Shown one piece after another: positions 28,783 to 37,907 of a DNA stretch of 64,000 nucleotides. Below the pieces are notes generated by a model. It was not told the origin of the DNA and did no database searches. It saw only the letters and a program-made list of their open reading frames with translations. The position numbers were made by a program, and so were the translations under genes. How positions within the stretch are numbered: the first letter of the stretch is position 1; each line of letters opens with the position of its first letter. The DNA is from Prevotella sp. (GTDB lineage Bacteria; Bacteroidota; Bacteroidia; Bacteroidales; Bacteroidaceae): contig JAEEJK010000045.1 in assembly GCA_016281815.1 (NCBI GenBank), forward strand, positions 1-64,000. Direction: 5' to 3'.

Positions 28783-29909
28783 AGGCCTTGACAGATATCT
28801 TGAAGGGCATCGACCAGTGCCCGCAGGTCGTCCTGTGTGGTGTGGTAAGACAGACTTACCCTCACGGTGCCCCAAGGGGTGATGCCAAGTTGCTGGTGGA
28901 TGAGGGGAGCGCAGTGCAGACCGGTTCTGGTGGTGATGCCGTAGGCGTTTTGCAGGATATATCCCACGTCGGCGGGTTTCAGCCCGTCGATGTTGAAACT
29001 GACGACAGGTCCTTGCGATTCTCCTCCATGATGGCCACTGTTGTAAAGCCTTATCTTCGGGATGCCTTTCAGTTGGGTAATGAGCCATCCAGTCTGCTGT
29101 TGCAGTTGGCCAAAGATGGTTTCCACTCCCGCTTGCAGCACATATTCCACACCTGCTTTGAGACCGGCGAGTCCGGGCATGTTGGGGGTGCCTACCTCGT
29201 ATTCCCAGTCACCGTCTTTGTATCGGATGACGCTGCTGTCGCGCCCGGTGCCGCCGAAGAGGGTGGGGCGGAGGCTGACACCGGGACGGATGTAGAATCC
29301 CCCGGTGCCTTGCGGTCCGAATAAGCCCTTGTGCCCGGTGAAGGCGATGAGGTCAACCCCCCATTCCTCGGCTTGGATGGGGATACATCCCGCACTTTGT
29401 GCGGCATCGAGCAGCACCAGCATGCCGCGCTGATGGGCCTTTTGGCAGATGGTGGCGATATCATGGATGGCTCCCGTGACATTGGAGCAGTGAGGGAGGA
29501 TGAGCAGCCCAGAAGGGCTATCTGGAGGATCTAGAGGATCTAGATGATCTAGATGATCTAGATATTCTAGATGCTCTAGATATTCTAGATCCTCTAGATT
29601 TTTTAGATTTTCGATGGGGCGGAGCACGCTGTTGTGGTTGTCGGTGGTGATGGTGGCGTGCCGGAAGGACAGACCGCCGATGAGGCGGTTGAGGGCATCG
29701 GTGGCTCCGCTGGTGAAGAATATCCTGTCGGGATGGCTCACATGCAACATCGTGGCGAGGTCTTCCCGCAGTGCAGCCATGATGTCATCGGATGCAGCGA
29801 GCGAACTGCGCAGGGCACTCGATGGCATCGTTTCCAAAGCCTCGGTGACGGCTTTCACTACCGACGGGGGCTTGGGGTAACTGGTGGCGGCATTGTTGAG
29901 GTAGACCAT
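28779..29909 (-). CDS. Class V aminotransferase/cysteine desulfurase-like PLP enzyme with Leu-x-x repeat insertion
   Basis: VYLNNAATSYPKPPSVVKAV, FFTSGATDALNRLI, LLDAAQSAGCIPI, DLIAFTGHKGLFGPQGTGGFYIRPG (PLP lysine context). Contains LEDLEYLEHLEYLDHLDHLDPLD. Confidence 0.9.
   Translation of the reverse strand: MVYLNNAATSYPKPPSVVKAVTEALETMPSSALRSSLAASDDIMAALREDLATMLHVSHPDRIFFTSGATDALNRLIGGLSFRHATITTDNHNSVLRPIENLKNLEDLEYLEHLEYLDHLDHLDPLDPPDSPSGLLILPHCSNVTGAIHDIATICQKAHQRGMLVLLDAAQSAGCIPIQAEEWGVDLIAFTGHKGLFGPQGTGGFYIRPGVSLRPTLFGGTGRDSSVIRYKDGDWEYEVGTPNMPGLAGLKAGVEYVLQAGVETIFGQLQQQTGWLITQLKGIPKIRLYNSGHHGGESQGPVVSFNIDGLKPADVGYILQNAYGITTRTGLHCAPLIHQQLGITPWGTVRVSLSYHTTQDDLRALVDALQDICQGL
29521..29610. 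repeat. 9-bp in-frame tandem repeat (TCTAGAnnn x ~10) inside a coding sequence
   Basis: Nine-base periodicity from 29521 to 29610; eight consecutive units carry TCTAGA. Confidence 0.95.
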
Positions 29910-29937
29910 GGCGGCGGAATGAATTGCTCAGCAGATC

Positions 29938-31338
29938 TTACTGATGTTCCATCACCCTGAAGCCCATCACCTGGCCTATCTGATGCAGCATCTTGGCATA
30001 GTCGCCAAAAATGAGCACCTGATGATGTCCGAATCCTGTCAGTTGGTGCATGAACCCGCGGGCATCATTCATCTTAATATAATAATAAGGTGAGCAGTAG
30101 ACGGCATCAAACTCCGAACGGAGCACCTCTCCGCGCTTCACGCTCATCGTGTCTGCCATGGGGTTGAAGCGTCCGAGGGTGATATATTGCTCCTCGTTCT
30201 CGGTGAAGTCTACCTGCAACTTCCCGCCAAAGCCCTGACCGGTGAAGGCCCAAAGTTTGTACTGGAGCGGTTTGCTGCCATAGCCGTTCATGCAGAGGGC
30301 GGGTACGGCATGGTGGATGCGCAGCAGGTCGTCGGTCTCCATGTTGGGATTGCCCATGAAGGCGGGGCGTATGGCGGCGGCTTGCATGATGGTCATCGCC
30401 AACAGCGCGTTGAGGTCTTCCTCGCAGCCACTGGGATAGCCCTCGTCCTTGAGGAGCGAGTGACAGATGCAGGGGGTGAACTTCCGGTTCTGGGGTATCT
30501 CGCTGGTACACAGTTCATGGCAGGCGGTGGAGAAGGCGTTGCAGTCGTATGCCTCCATCATCCGCTTGGCGGCGAGGTAGTATTTGATGTCGTTGATGAA
30601 CCACTCCTTGCGCACCTTGGTTTCCAATGCGTTGCCCCAGATGCGCTCTGCGATGGGTGATGCCTCTTCGTCGGTCACCTCGTCCATGTATTTGAAAATG
30701 TCCCTGAAAGGCAACTTGACAATCTCCATGCCGTAGCGGCTGCGGATGAGTTCGGGGTCGCGGATGACACTCTGCAGACCGAAAGTAGGCATGCTGCCGT
30801 GGGTAAGCACCAGCGCGCGGGTGTTGGCCACCACCTTGCGCACCCAAAGCACGTGTGCAATCTCGTTGAGGTCCTGGATGTCCATGCAGACAAATGCCTC
30901 CAGGCCAATGGAGCGGCAGTAGGCGGCGAAGTCGATGCCCTCGTTGCCGTTCTGCATGATGACAACGGGCTTGCGGTAGCGTTCGAGTTTTGGGATGCGC
31001 CAGTTCATGCACAGGAAGAAGTCCACTTGGTCGATGTCTTCCTCTATCTGGGCATATATCTCGCGGCTCACCACGAATTTCTCGTCGTAACGGGCATCGA
31101 TGGCGGGCAACAGGGTGATTTCAGAAGTGACTTTCTTTAATTCCTCTTTGGCGGCCTCAAAGGCGGCGGTGGCGGCGGCATCCTCTGCCTCGGGGGTCAT
31201 GTCCTTGGCATATCCTGCACGGCAGGGTCCCTCCCAAAAGTGGGAGTGGGTGAGGCAACCCACAATGGGGCGCACCACCAGTTTCTGTTCCATTGCTTTC
31301 TTCATGTCTTTGGGATTCGTTTTAGTTGGATGGATCAT
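29938..31338 (-). CDS. L-fucose/L-arabinose isomerase-fold sugar isomerase-like protein
   Basis: VRPIVGCLTHSHFWEGPCRAGY; CFSTACHELCTSEIP-like, EEDLNALLAMTIMQAAAIRPAFMGNPNMETDDLLRIHHAVPA. Start may be MKKAMEQKLVVRP, slightly downstream. Confidence 0.7.
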   Translation of the reverse strand: MIHPTKTNPKDMKKAMEQKLVVRPIVGCLTHSHFWEGPCRAGYAKDMTPEAEDAAATAAFEAAKEELKKVTSEITLLPAIDARYDEKFVVSREIYAQIEEDIDQVDFFLCMNWRIPKLERYRKPVVIMQNGNEGIDFAAYCRSIGLEAFVCMDIQDLNEIAHVLWVRKVVANTRALVLTHGSMPTFGLQSVIRDPELIRSRYGMEIVKLPFRDIFKYMDEVTDEEASPIAERIWGNALETKVRKEWFINDIKYYLAAKRMMEAYDCNAFSTACHELCTSEIPQNRKFTPCICHSLLKDEGYPSGCEEDLNALLAMTIMQAAAIRPAFMGNPNMETDDLLRIHHAVPALCMNGYGSKPLQYKLWAFTGQGFGGKLQVDFTENEEQYITLGRFNPMADTMSVKRGEVLRSEFDAVYCSPYYYIKMNDARGFMHQLTGFGHHQVLIFGDYAKMLHQIGQVMGFRVMEHQ

Positions 31339-31383
31339 CCTTTTACCATAGACGTTTCAGATAGGCCGATGTACTCTATAAAA

Positions 31384-31414
31384 AAAGAAGAGGGGCAGGA
31401 TTTCCTGCCCCGGT
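31384..31414 (-). terminator. Terminator downstream of the GH43 gene
   Basis: Minus strand GGGGCAGGAAATCCTGCCCCTTCTTTTTTT. Confidence 0.8.
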
Positions 31415-31453
31415 GATTCAATTTGGTTTTTGGAAAAATGATAGGTGAAAGAC

Positions 31454-33133
31454 TTATTGTGCAATGTGCTTTTTGCCGTTCTCAATGTATATCTTACGGC
31501 TGGGTTTTCCTTTTAGACGTGCTCCCGAAAGGTCGTAGATGGCACCGGATTTCAGCGTCTCTGTTGTGATGTCCTTTATTCCGCTGGGGGCAGTCTCAGC
31601 GAACTGCCAGGAGTCGAATTTCACGTTGCTTGCCTCGGTGAAGACGAAGAAGACATTTTTGACACCATTGAACACTGTCGGATCCACTTCGAAGGTATGG
31701 TCTTCGAGACTGGTCGAGGAAAATTCAAATGAGGCCACTGTCGCATAGGAGACGGCCTGGAAACGGATTTCCAGTTTGCCCTTGCCGCTTGCTCTGAAGG
31801 TGAAAGACTTGGGCCCCTCACTGCCGAAGTCCACATTGCGTACCATCGTCCATGAACCTGCCTTCATGTTGATCTGCATGTTGCTCGACGCATCGTTGCC
31901 CAAAGTGCTGACGTTGGTCACTCTCGTGATGTTGGTGAAATCCTCGTAGTTGACACCGCCCGACGTGGCCATCGTCTCGGCCTGCTGCAGGGCAAAGGGG
32001 TCGACGTTGCGGACAGCGCTCGGACCTTTTTTGGTCATGGTGATTTGCTTGATGGTCTGGGTGCTTTCGTTCACGTTTGCTTTCTCCACGCCGATGGACC
32101 GGAAGCCTGAGGCGCCCGTCTTCATGTCCTGCTCCAACATCGAGGAGTGGAAGAACAGGTAGTAGTCATCACCGAATTTCTGAAGATGGGTATGGTTGTT
32201 GCCCCATCCGAAACCGAAGTTGCCTTCGTTGGGCACGTACTCTCCTTTGTACTCCCATGCGTCGGGATCCAACGGGTTGTCGGTCACCATATAGCACATG
32301 CTGCACGACGAGGGTGCCTTGTTGTTGCCGCGCTTGGCATATTTGCTCCAGTCTTTGCGGTCCGACCAGGAGGTGTTATAGGTGTAGACATACCTACCGT
32401 TCATCATGTTGAGTTCGCTGGCCTCAAACAGATAAGGAGCAGGCAGGTTGACGGCCTTTCCATCGAGTGCTGTCATGCTCTCCTTGAGTTTGGCGATGCG
32501 GGAGTTGCCTGGCATCAGTTTCGTGCCTTGGCTGTTGGGGTCGCCGCCACCGAAGGCAATCCAACCGACTCCATTGTCGTCAATCACCACGCCGGGGTCG
32601 AAGATCCAGTTGCAGGGTTTGACACCTGGCGTGTCGCCGTCGATGAGCGGCTTGCTCAGAGGTGACCGCCACGGACCGATGGGGGTGTCGGCTCTCAGCA
32701 TGCCCACGCTGCCTCCGCTGTTGGCGAAATAGAGGAAGAACTCATTCTTGCCTTGCTTGTTCACACGCCAGGTCACTGACGGGGCCCAGGAAGCGGCAAA
32801 ACGCCATCCCCAACTGCTGCAGAGTTTGGCGACATCGATGGTGCCGTGGAAGGTCCAGTTGACCATGTCATCGGAGGAGAAAACAACCAGTGATTTGATG
32901 GCGCCATAGTCATTGCTTCCTTTTTTGCCATTTTTGATAAACTGCTGGTGGTCGTTGGTTCCGTAAACATACACTCTGCCTTCAAATTCCAGTACTGTGG
33001 GGTCCGCACAGAAGACAGACGAACTGATGGGATTGGCATTGTTGGTGGCTTTGTAGTTCTTCGCCACACTTTGTGCTGTCACTTGCAAAGCGCCGGTCAT
33101 CAGTATGGCTGCGGTCAAAATTCTCAATTTCAT
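31454..33133 (-). CDS. GH43-family glycosidase with CBM6-like domain and T9SS-type C-terminal tail
   Basis: FCADPTVLEFEGRVYVYGTNDHQQF, SWAPSVTWRVNKQGKNEFFLYFANSGGSVGML, NWIFDPGVVIDDNGVGWIAFGGG; tail AIYDLSGARLKGKPSRKIYIENGKKHIAQ. Confidence 0.88.
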   Translation of the reverse strand: MKLRILTAAILMTGALQVTAQSVAKNYKATNNANPISSSVFCADPTVLEFEGRVYVYGTNDHQQFIKNGKKGSNDYGAIKSLVVFSSDDMVNWTFHGTIDVAKLCSSWGWRFAASWAPSVTWRVNKQGKNEFFLYFANSGGSVGMLRADTPIGPWRSPLSKPLIDGDTPGVKPCNWIFDPGVVIDDNGVGWIAFGGGDPNSQGTKLMPGNSRIAKLKESMTALDGKAVNLPAPYLFEASELNMMNGRYVYTYNTSWSDRKDWSKYAKRGNNKAPSSCSMCYMVTDNPLDPDAWEYKGEYVPNEGNFGFGWGNNHTHLQKFGDDYYLFFHSSMLEQDMKTGASGFRSIGVEKANVNESTQTIKQITMTKKGPSAVRNVDPFALQQAETMATSGGVNYEDFTNITRVTNVSTLGNDASSNMQINMKAGSWTMVRNVDFGSEGPKSFTFRASGKGKLEIRFQAVSYATVASFEFSSTSLEDHTFEVDPTVFNGVKNVFFVFTEASNVKFDSWQFAETAPSGIKDITTETLKSGAIYDLSGARLKGKPSRKIYIENGKKHIAQ

Positions 33134-33420
33134 CTTGGTTGGGTTTTAGTACTGCAAAGGTAGTGCAAGGTGAGTGAAAAGCAAAGGAAAAAGCGAAGTT
33201 TTTGATGGCACTTTCTTGAGTTACTGCTTATATGGGATGTGAAGCCTCTGTCCCATCCTTCTACCTCATTTTGTCATAGGTCAATTTTTTCTTTTTTTAT
33301 GGAAGAAAACTGTTGTAAATAGAATGAAATATCCATTTTTTTTATAATTTTGCAAAACGGATACATAGATTGTCTCCGTTTAAATGAATAAGTGATAATA
33401 GGGTAAAATCTAATTGTTTT

Positions 33421-33771
33421 ATGTTTCTCATTCTGACTATTCTTTTTATTCTTGTCCTTGGAGGGGCGGTTTTTGTTTATTGGCAGAACCGTCAGCAGAA
33501 AGCACAGGCTCGTCAATGTGCCAAGGAGGTGCAACGGTTCAATGAGAAACTGGCACAACTTTCCGACCCTTCGCATTTTTTCACCGACCAGGAATTGGCG
33601 GATCTCAAGAAGGAGGTAAAACCTTTGCTCAAGACCATCAACTGGTTGTATGACAGTTCGCTCATCTCAAATGAGTATCTTGATGATCTGGGATTGCACG
33701 ACTTCATCGAGAAGCGCAGGATACTCAATCATATCCAACTCAACAACAACAAATCTTATCAGGGGAAATAA
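33421..33771 (+). CDS. Small hypothetical protein with N-terminal TM segment
   Basis: MFLILTILFILVLGGAVFVYWQNRQQKAQARQ...; promoter-like TAATTTTG at 33345. Confidence 0.6.
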   Translation: MFLILTILFILVLGGAVFVYWQNRQQKAQARQCAKEVQRFNEKLAQLSDPSHFFTDQELADLKKEVKPLLKTINWLYDSSLISNEYLDDLGLHDFIEKRRILNHIQLNNNKSYQGK

Positions 33772-33783
33772 GTTTGTTGGCCC

Positions 33784-35988
33784 TTATTTTTGCAGGAAGA
33801 CTTGATGGGTGATGGCACCGTTGTGCTGATTGCCTTCCACCATGCGTCCTCTGGTGGCATGCAGACGGAAACGGACATTCCACTCGCGGGGCCAGGCAGG
33901 GAAGAGCAGCAGTTGTCCGTCGGGTGTCTCCTGCAGCAGCATCTCCTGCAATCCGATCATGGCCGCACCGCCTCGGTTGAGGTCGGGTGCCCAGTCAAAA
34001 CCGGCATCCCAGAAGGCGGGGTAGCGGTAGGGACCGTCGGCCAGTTTCTCGCTGTTGAGCCGTTGGGCCTCTTCTGTCAGACCGAGGCACGCTGCCCAGA
34101 TGTTGTCTTGCTTCCACCCCTTGGTGCTGCGCATGTCAAGGGCATGGGGGTCTTTCCAATAGGTGTTGCGTGCGATGGTAAGTCCGTCACGCCCCTGCCC
34201 GTAGATGCGCCAGGGGAAGACGGGGTACAGTTGTGGCGTCTCCGTGTTTTGTATGCGTGCCCAGGTGATGGCGGGCGCGATGCAGGTGTCACCGTCGATG
34301 ACATGGAGAGGGATGTCAGGAATGCGTTCGGATGGTAGCGGAGCGTGTGGATAGAGTGCGGTCACTGCCTTCAGTGCGGCGATGGTGCTCGACGGGTTGT
34401 AGGCCATCTTGTAGGTCTCGCAGCCGGAACCAGGGTAGATAATGAGGCGGTCGTTCCCGTCAAACGTCTTTGCACCTCGCTGACGTGCCCTGTACTGGTA
34501 GTGCTCATCGAAGAAACGCAGGCATTCCTCAACAAGTGGATGGTATTTCTTGTAGGACAGTGTGTCGTTGGCGTAACTGGGTGCCAGGAGTGCCATGAGG
34601 CAGAACTCCAGGGCGGTGTCCCATTCATATTCGAGCCAGGCATTGCGCTCCACTCCCCAGTCGCTGCCCTCCGGATGCTTGCCGTATTCCGCAGGGTTGG
34701 GAAGTCCGAAATTTTCTGTCTGTTCGGTAAAGGAGGCTCCGCCATGTCCCCAGTAATGCCGGGTGCGAGCCACGGCGGTGGGCAGCATCCTCAGATAGGT
34801 GTCGAGTTGGGCGGCCATCATGTCTGTGTCGCCGCTTTTGAGCATGGGCCAGTAGAGGAGCCGCTGGTTTTGTGCCGTCATTGTGCCGCCGCCCCATTTG
34901 CGGTAGTCGGGGGTGAAGGGGTTGGTGGGTGCTCCGTCTTTGGGCGCCTCCACATAGGCGGGGTCGAAGGTGAACAGGCCGCCGTTGAATTTGGTGGGCC
35001 ATTTCCCATAAGCGTTGCAGCCGAGCAGATAGCGCATCAACTCGTAGTTGCGCACCATCCGTGATGCCTCAGGGTTGCTGCCGTCTGTCTCTATCCAACT
35101 GCGCTGCCAGAAAGCGTGCCACCAGCGGGCTGACCGCTTTTTTGACTCGTTGGCATAACGCGGTGGGTTCCCAGACATACCTTCGCCGTTGTCGAGCGTG
35201 ATCTCAACCACGGCATGGCGCAAACGGTCGTGACGGAAATTCCATGACCGGTAGTCGGTGGAAGAATATTGTCCTTCATGGGTGCCACTGAAATGAAAGC
35301 CATTGGTTTTCATCGTCATGGACATCGTCCTGCCGCCCAGGGGGTCGTAAAGACTGTCTTTGAGGGCGTCAAGCCGCTCGTAGGACACGGTGTAGTCGAA
35401 AACGGTGGAGGATGCGTTGCGGTGGCTGACTGTCAGCGACTGGTCATCGGCTTCTATCTGGTCTGCATGGGTGATGCAGTCTTTGGGTATCAGCCATTTG
35501 TAGGAGCATTGCTGGCACTCGGCTTTGGTCACAGGACGGTCCTTATAGCGCCAACTCTCATAACTGAGTGTGGCTTGTGTTTTTTGTCGGGTGTGGATGT
35601 CCAAAAAGACAATGGGATGGAAGACGTCTGCCCATATCGTCACCTCTGCTCCGCCGCCGCTGATGGTGACATGGCCTTGGTCAAGGTGGAGCGTCTGTCT
35701 GAAGTCATTGCTTCCCAATGGGTTGCCGTCAAGATGAAGGCGCCAGCGTCCGGCTTTCAGAAGGGTGTTGTTCTCATCAAACCAACCGCTTTGGGATGCA
35801 TACATCAGGATGTCACCGTCCTCTACCCAGATGTTCATGCCGATGTCGTGCCCGCCACAGGGCATCGACTCACTGGAGTTCCGGCTCTGTGTGGTCCACA
35901 CATAGTCTTTGGGCACATAGTCAGTAGCCAGCACCGATGCTACGGACAACGACATCAGAAATGACATCAATAATTTGTTCATCCTCAA
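33784..35988 (-). CDS. Secreted six-hairpin glycosidase-like protein (DUF5703-type)
   Basis: DYVWTTQSRNSSESMPCGGHDIGMNIWVEDGDILMYASQSGWFDENNTLLKAGRWRL; C-terminal (alpha/alpha)6-like helical region. Family name from memory. Confidence 0.7.
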   Translation of the reverse strand: MRMNKLLMSFLMSLSVASVLATDYVPKDYVWTTQSRNSSESMPCGGHDIGMNIWVEDGDILMYASQSGWFDENNTLLKAGRWRLHLDGNPLGSNDFRQTLHLDQGHVTISGGGAEVTIWADVFHPIVFLDIHTRQKTQATLSYESWRYKDRPVTKAECQQCSYKWLIPKDCITHADQIEADDQSLTVSHRNASSTVFDYTVSYERLDALKDSLYDPLGGRTMSMTMKTNGFHFSGTHEGQYSSTDYRSWNFRHDRLRHAVVEITLDNGEGMSGNPPRYANESKKRSARWWHAFWQRSWIETDGSNPEASRMVRNYELMRYLLGCNAYGKWPTKFNGGLFTFDPAYVEAPKDGAPTNPFTPDYRKWGGGTMTAQNQRLLYWPMLKSGDTDMMAAQLDTYLRMLPTAVARTRHYWGHGGASFTEQTENFGLPNPAEYGKHPEGSDWGVERNAWLEYEWDTALEFCLMALLAPSYANDTLSYKKYHPLVEECLRFFDEHYQYRARQRGAKTFDGNDRLIIYPGSGCETYKMAYNPSSTIAALKAVTALYPHAPLPSERIPDIPLHVIDGDTCIAPAITWARIQNTETPQLYPVFPWRIYGQGRDGLTIARNTYWKDPHALDMRSTKGWKQDNIWAACLGLTEEAQRLNSEKLADGPYRYPAFWDAGFDWAPDLNRGGAAMIGLQEMLLQETPDGQLLLFPAWPREWNVRFRLHATRGRMVEGNQHNGAITHQVFLQK

Positions 35989-35991
35989 CTC

Positions 35992-36030
35992 AACTATGAA
36001 CTATGAACTATGAATTATGAACTATGAACT
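35992..36030. repeat. Heptanucleotide tandem repeat (AACTATG x5) between genes
   Basis: aactatg aactatg aactatg aattatg aactatg aact. Confidence 0.85.
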
Positions 36031-37436
36031 CATTCCTCCCAATCGTCGCTTCTGAAACTGCTCACGGGCAGCCCGTCGCAGAAAAGGTCGCCATCAGCCC
36101 AGTTGCGGAAGGCATAGCGCACGGCCACAGGCTCTTTGACCGCCTCGCTGCGCAGATAGACACGGTTGCGCTCTATCCACGCTGTGGCAGGGTGGAACAC
36201 GCGGTCGGCACCGGCTATCTCAAAGAGGTCGCTGGTGGTTCCTTTGTCGAAATACACCCACTCCTTGGAGCGGTCGAAGCGTACGACGGCGGTGTCACCC
36301 TTGAATTCCACTCCCTCATAACGGGCATGTTCGGGGATGCCGCCGATGCCGTAGGTCTTGCCCAAGGCGAGCATGGCGAGGCGCTCGCCAGCCTGGCGCT
36401 TCTTGCGGGGATGGATGCCGTATTCCAGTCCCGCGTCCATCAGCACGGCCATGCCGGTGTTGGGCACTTCGCGCTCCACACGGGCTTGTTGCTCGCGTAG
36501 CAATGCGCTGTTCACCTCCCATTTGATGAGGCTGTAGTCATAGGGGGCTATCTGACAGTAATAGAAGGGGAATTCGCCTTGCTGCCAGTCGGCTCGCCAG
36601 CCGCGGATCATGGTGCCGAGCATGTCGGCATAGGTGGCGTAGCGGGGCACATTGTCCTCGCCCTGATACCAGATGACACCGCGCATGGTGTAGCCGATGA
36701 GGGGATGGAGCATCCCATTGTAGAGTACGGTGGGGGTGCGGTTCTGCGACTTGATGTCGGCTGCTGACTGCGGAATTTTCGCGTCGGGGAAGGCTCGTAA
36801 CCACTCGGCGGTCATCCATGCCTCGCAGGCCGACCCGCCCCAGGAGGCGACAATCAGTCCGACAGGCACGTTGAGCACGTCGCGCAGTGCCCGTCCGAAA
36901 TAATAGGCTGTGGCACTGAACTCACGCACATGCGCTGGGGTGGCATCCATCCAACTGCCGCTGACGGTGTCGACAGGGGCAAACTGACTGTTGCGCTTCA
37001 CGGTGAACATGCGCAGAAGGGGGTCACGACTGTGCAGACCGTCGGTGATGGCTCCTTCCACGGGTTGGGCCTTGAAACCTTTCATCTGCATCTCCATATT
37101 GCTCTGACCGCTGCAAACCCATACCTCGCCGATGAGGATATCGTTGAGGGTGGTCGTCTCGCCGTCGCTGAGGGTGATGGCATAGGGACCGCCGGCCTTG
37201 GGTGTCGTGATGGATTGCCGCCACTGCCCGTTGCCGTCAGTTTTGGATAGGTATTTCTTCTTGTCCCAGGAGGTGGTGATGGTGACGGTGGCATTCTTCT
37301 TCGCCGTCCCCCAAAGATTGGCTTGTGCCTCGCGCTGCAACACCATCCCATCGGAAAACATTTTGGGCAGCACCACCTTGGCGCTGGCCATCATACCCGT
37401 GAGTGTGCAGAAAATGAGGAGTAATAGTCTTTTCAT
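36030..37436 (-). CDS. Sialate O-acetylesterase-like SGNH carbohydrate esterase
   Basis: VVLPKMFSDGMVLQREAQANLWGTA, ILIGEVWVCSGQSNMEMQMKGF, GLIVASWGGSACEAWM, VLYNGMLHPLIGYTMRGVIWYQGEDN. Confidence 0.92.
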   Translation of the reverse strand: MKRLLLLIFCTLTGMMASAKVVLPKMFSDGMVLQREAQANLWGTAKKNATVTITTSWDKKKYLSKTDGNGQWRQSITTPKAGGPYAITLSDGETTTLNDILIGEVWVCSGQSNMEMQMKGFKAQPVEGAITDGLHSRDPLLRMFTVKRNSQFAPVDTVSGSWMDATPAHVREFSATAYYFGRALRDVLNVPVGLIVASWGGSACEAWMTAEWLRAFPDAKIPQSAADIKSQNRTPTVLYNGMLHPLIGYTMRGVIWYQGEDNVPRYATYADMLGTMIRGWRADWQQGEFPFYYCQIAPYDYSLIKWEVNSALLREQQARVEREVPNTGMAVLMDAGLEYGIHPRKKRQAGERLAMLALGKTYGIGGIPEHARYEGVEFKGDTAVVRFDRSKEWVYFDKGTTSDLFEIAGADRVFHPATAWIERNRVYLRSEAVKEPVAVRYAFRNWADGDLFCDGLPVSSFRSDDWEE

Positions 37437-37458
37437 GAGAAATAGTTTGTTTCAAGGG

Positions 37459-37540
37459 TCAAAGATACGAATAAGCGAGCGGAAAGCAAAACAAAACACG
37501 AAGTTTTTGTTTTGCTTTCCCGAGCGCAAGTATCTTTGAC
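37459..37540. repeat. Long interrupted inverted repeat upstream of the acetylesterase gene
   Basis: GTCAAAGATAC...GAAAGCAAAACAAAAC // GTTTTTGTTTTGCTTTC...GTATCTTTGAC. Confidence 0.7.
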
Positions 37541-37840
37541 GCCATCAGTTCATACTCTGAGCGTGTCATACATATAATATACGTTTCTTGAAACAAATTA
37601 TTAAGTCGTAAAATGATTTTTAACAAAGTGCCAATACCGGTTTTGAGTTAAATCTTGCAAATCTATACAAATCTTTCTTTTTCTATTCTTCTGATTTGTT
37701 TGATTTGAACCGATTTGTAAGATTTCTGCGCGAAGCGCACTCTATTTTTGTTATGCTGGTTCAGAATCAGGACATTACCTTTGGAATCATAAAAATGCGT
37801 TAAAGTAGACGAAAACAATGATAGTTGCGAAAAAAACATG

Positions 37841-37848
37841 TACCTTTG
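37841..37848 (+). promoter_or_regulatory. Bacteroidetes-type -7 element (TACCTTTG)
   Basis: TAnnTTTG match about 60 bp upstream of the phosphatase ATG at 37908. Confidence 0.5.
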
Positions 37849-37907
37849 CACGGTTCTTTCTTCCTAATAGAAAGGTAATTATAGAATTAACAATAAAAAT
37901 GCATACA

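Noticed and set aside
29521-29610. Possible CRISPR or integration-site array (repeated TCTAGA)
   Set aside because: 9-bp contiguous units within an open, otherwise intact enzyme gene; no spacers.
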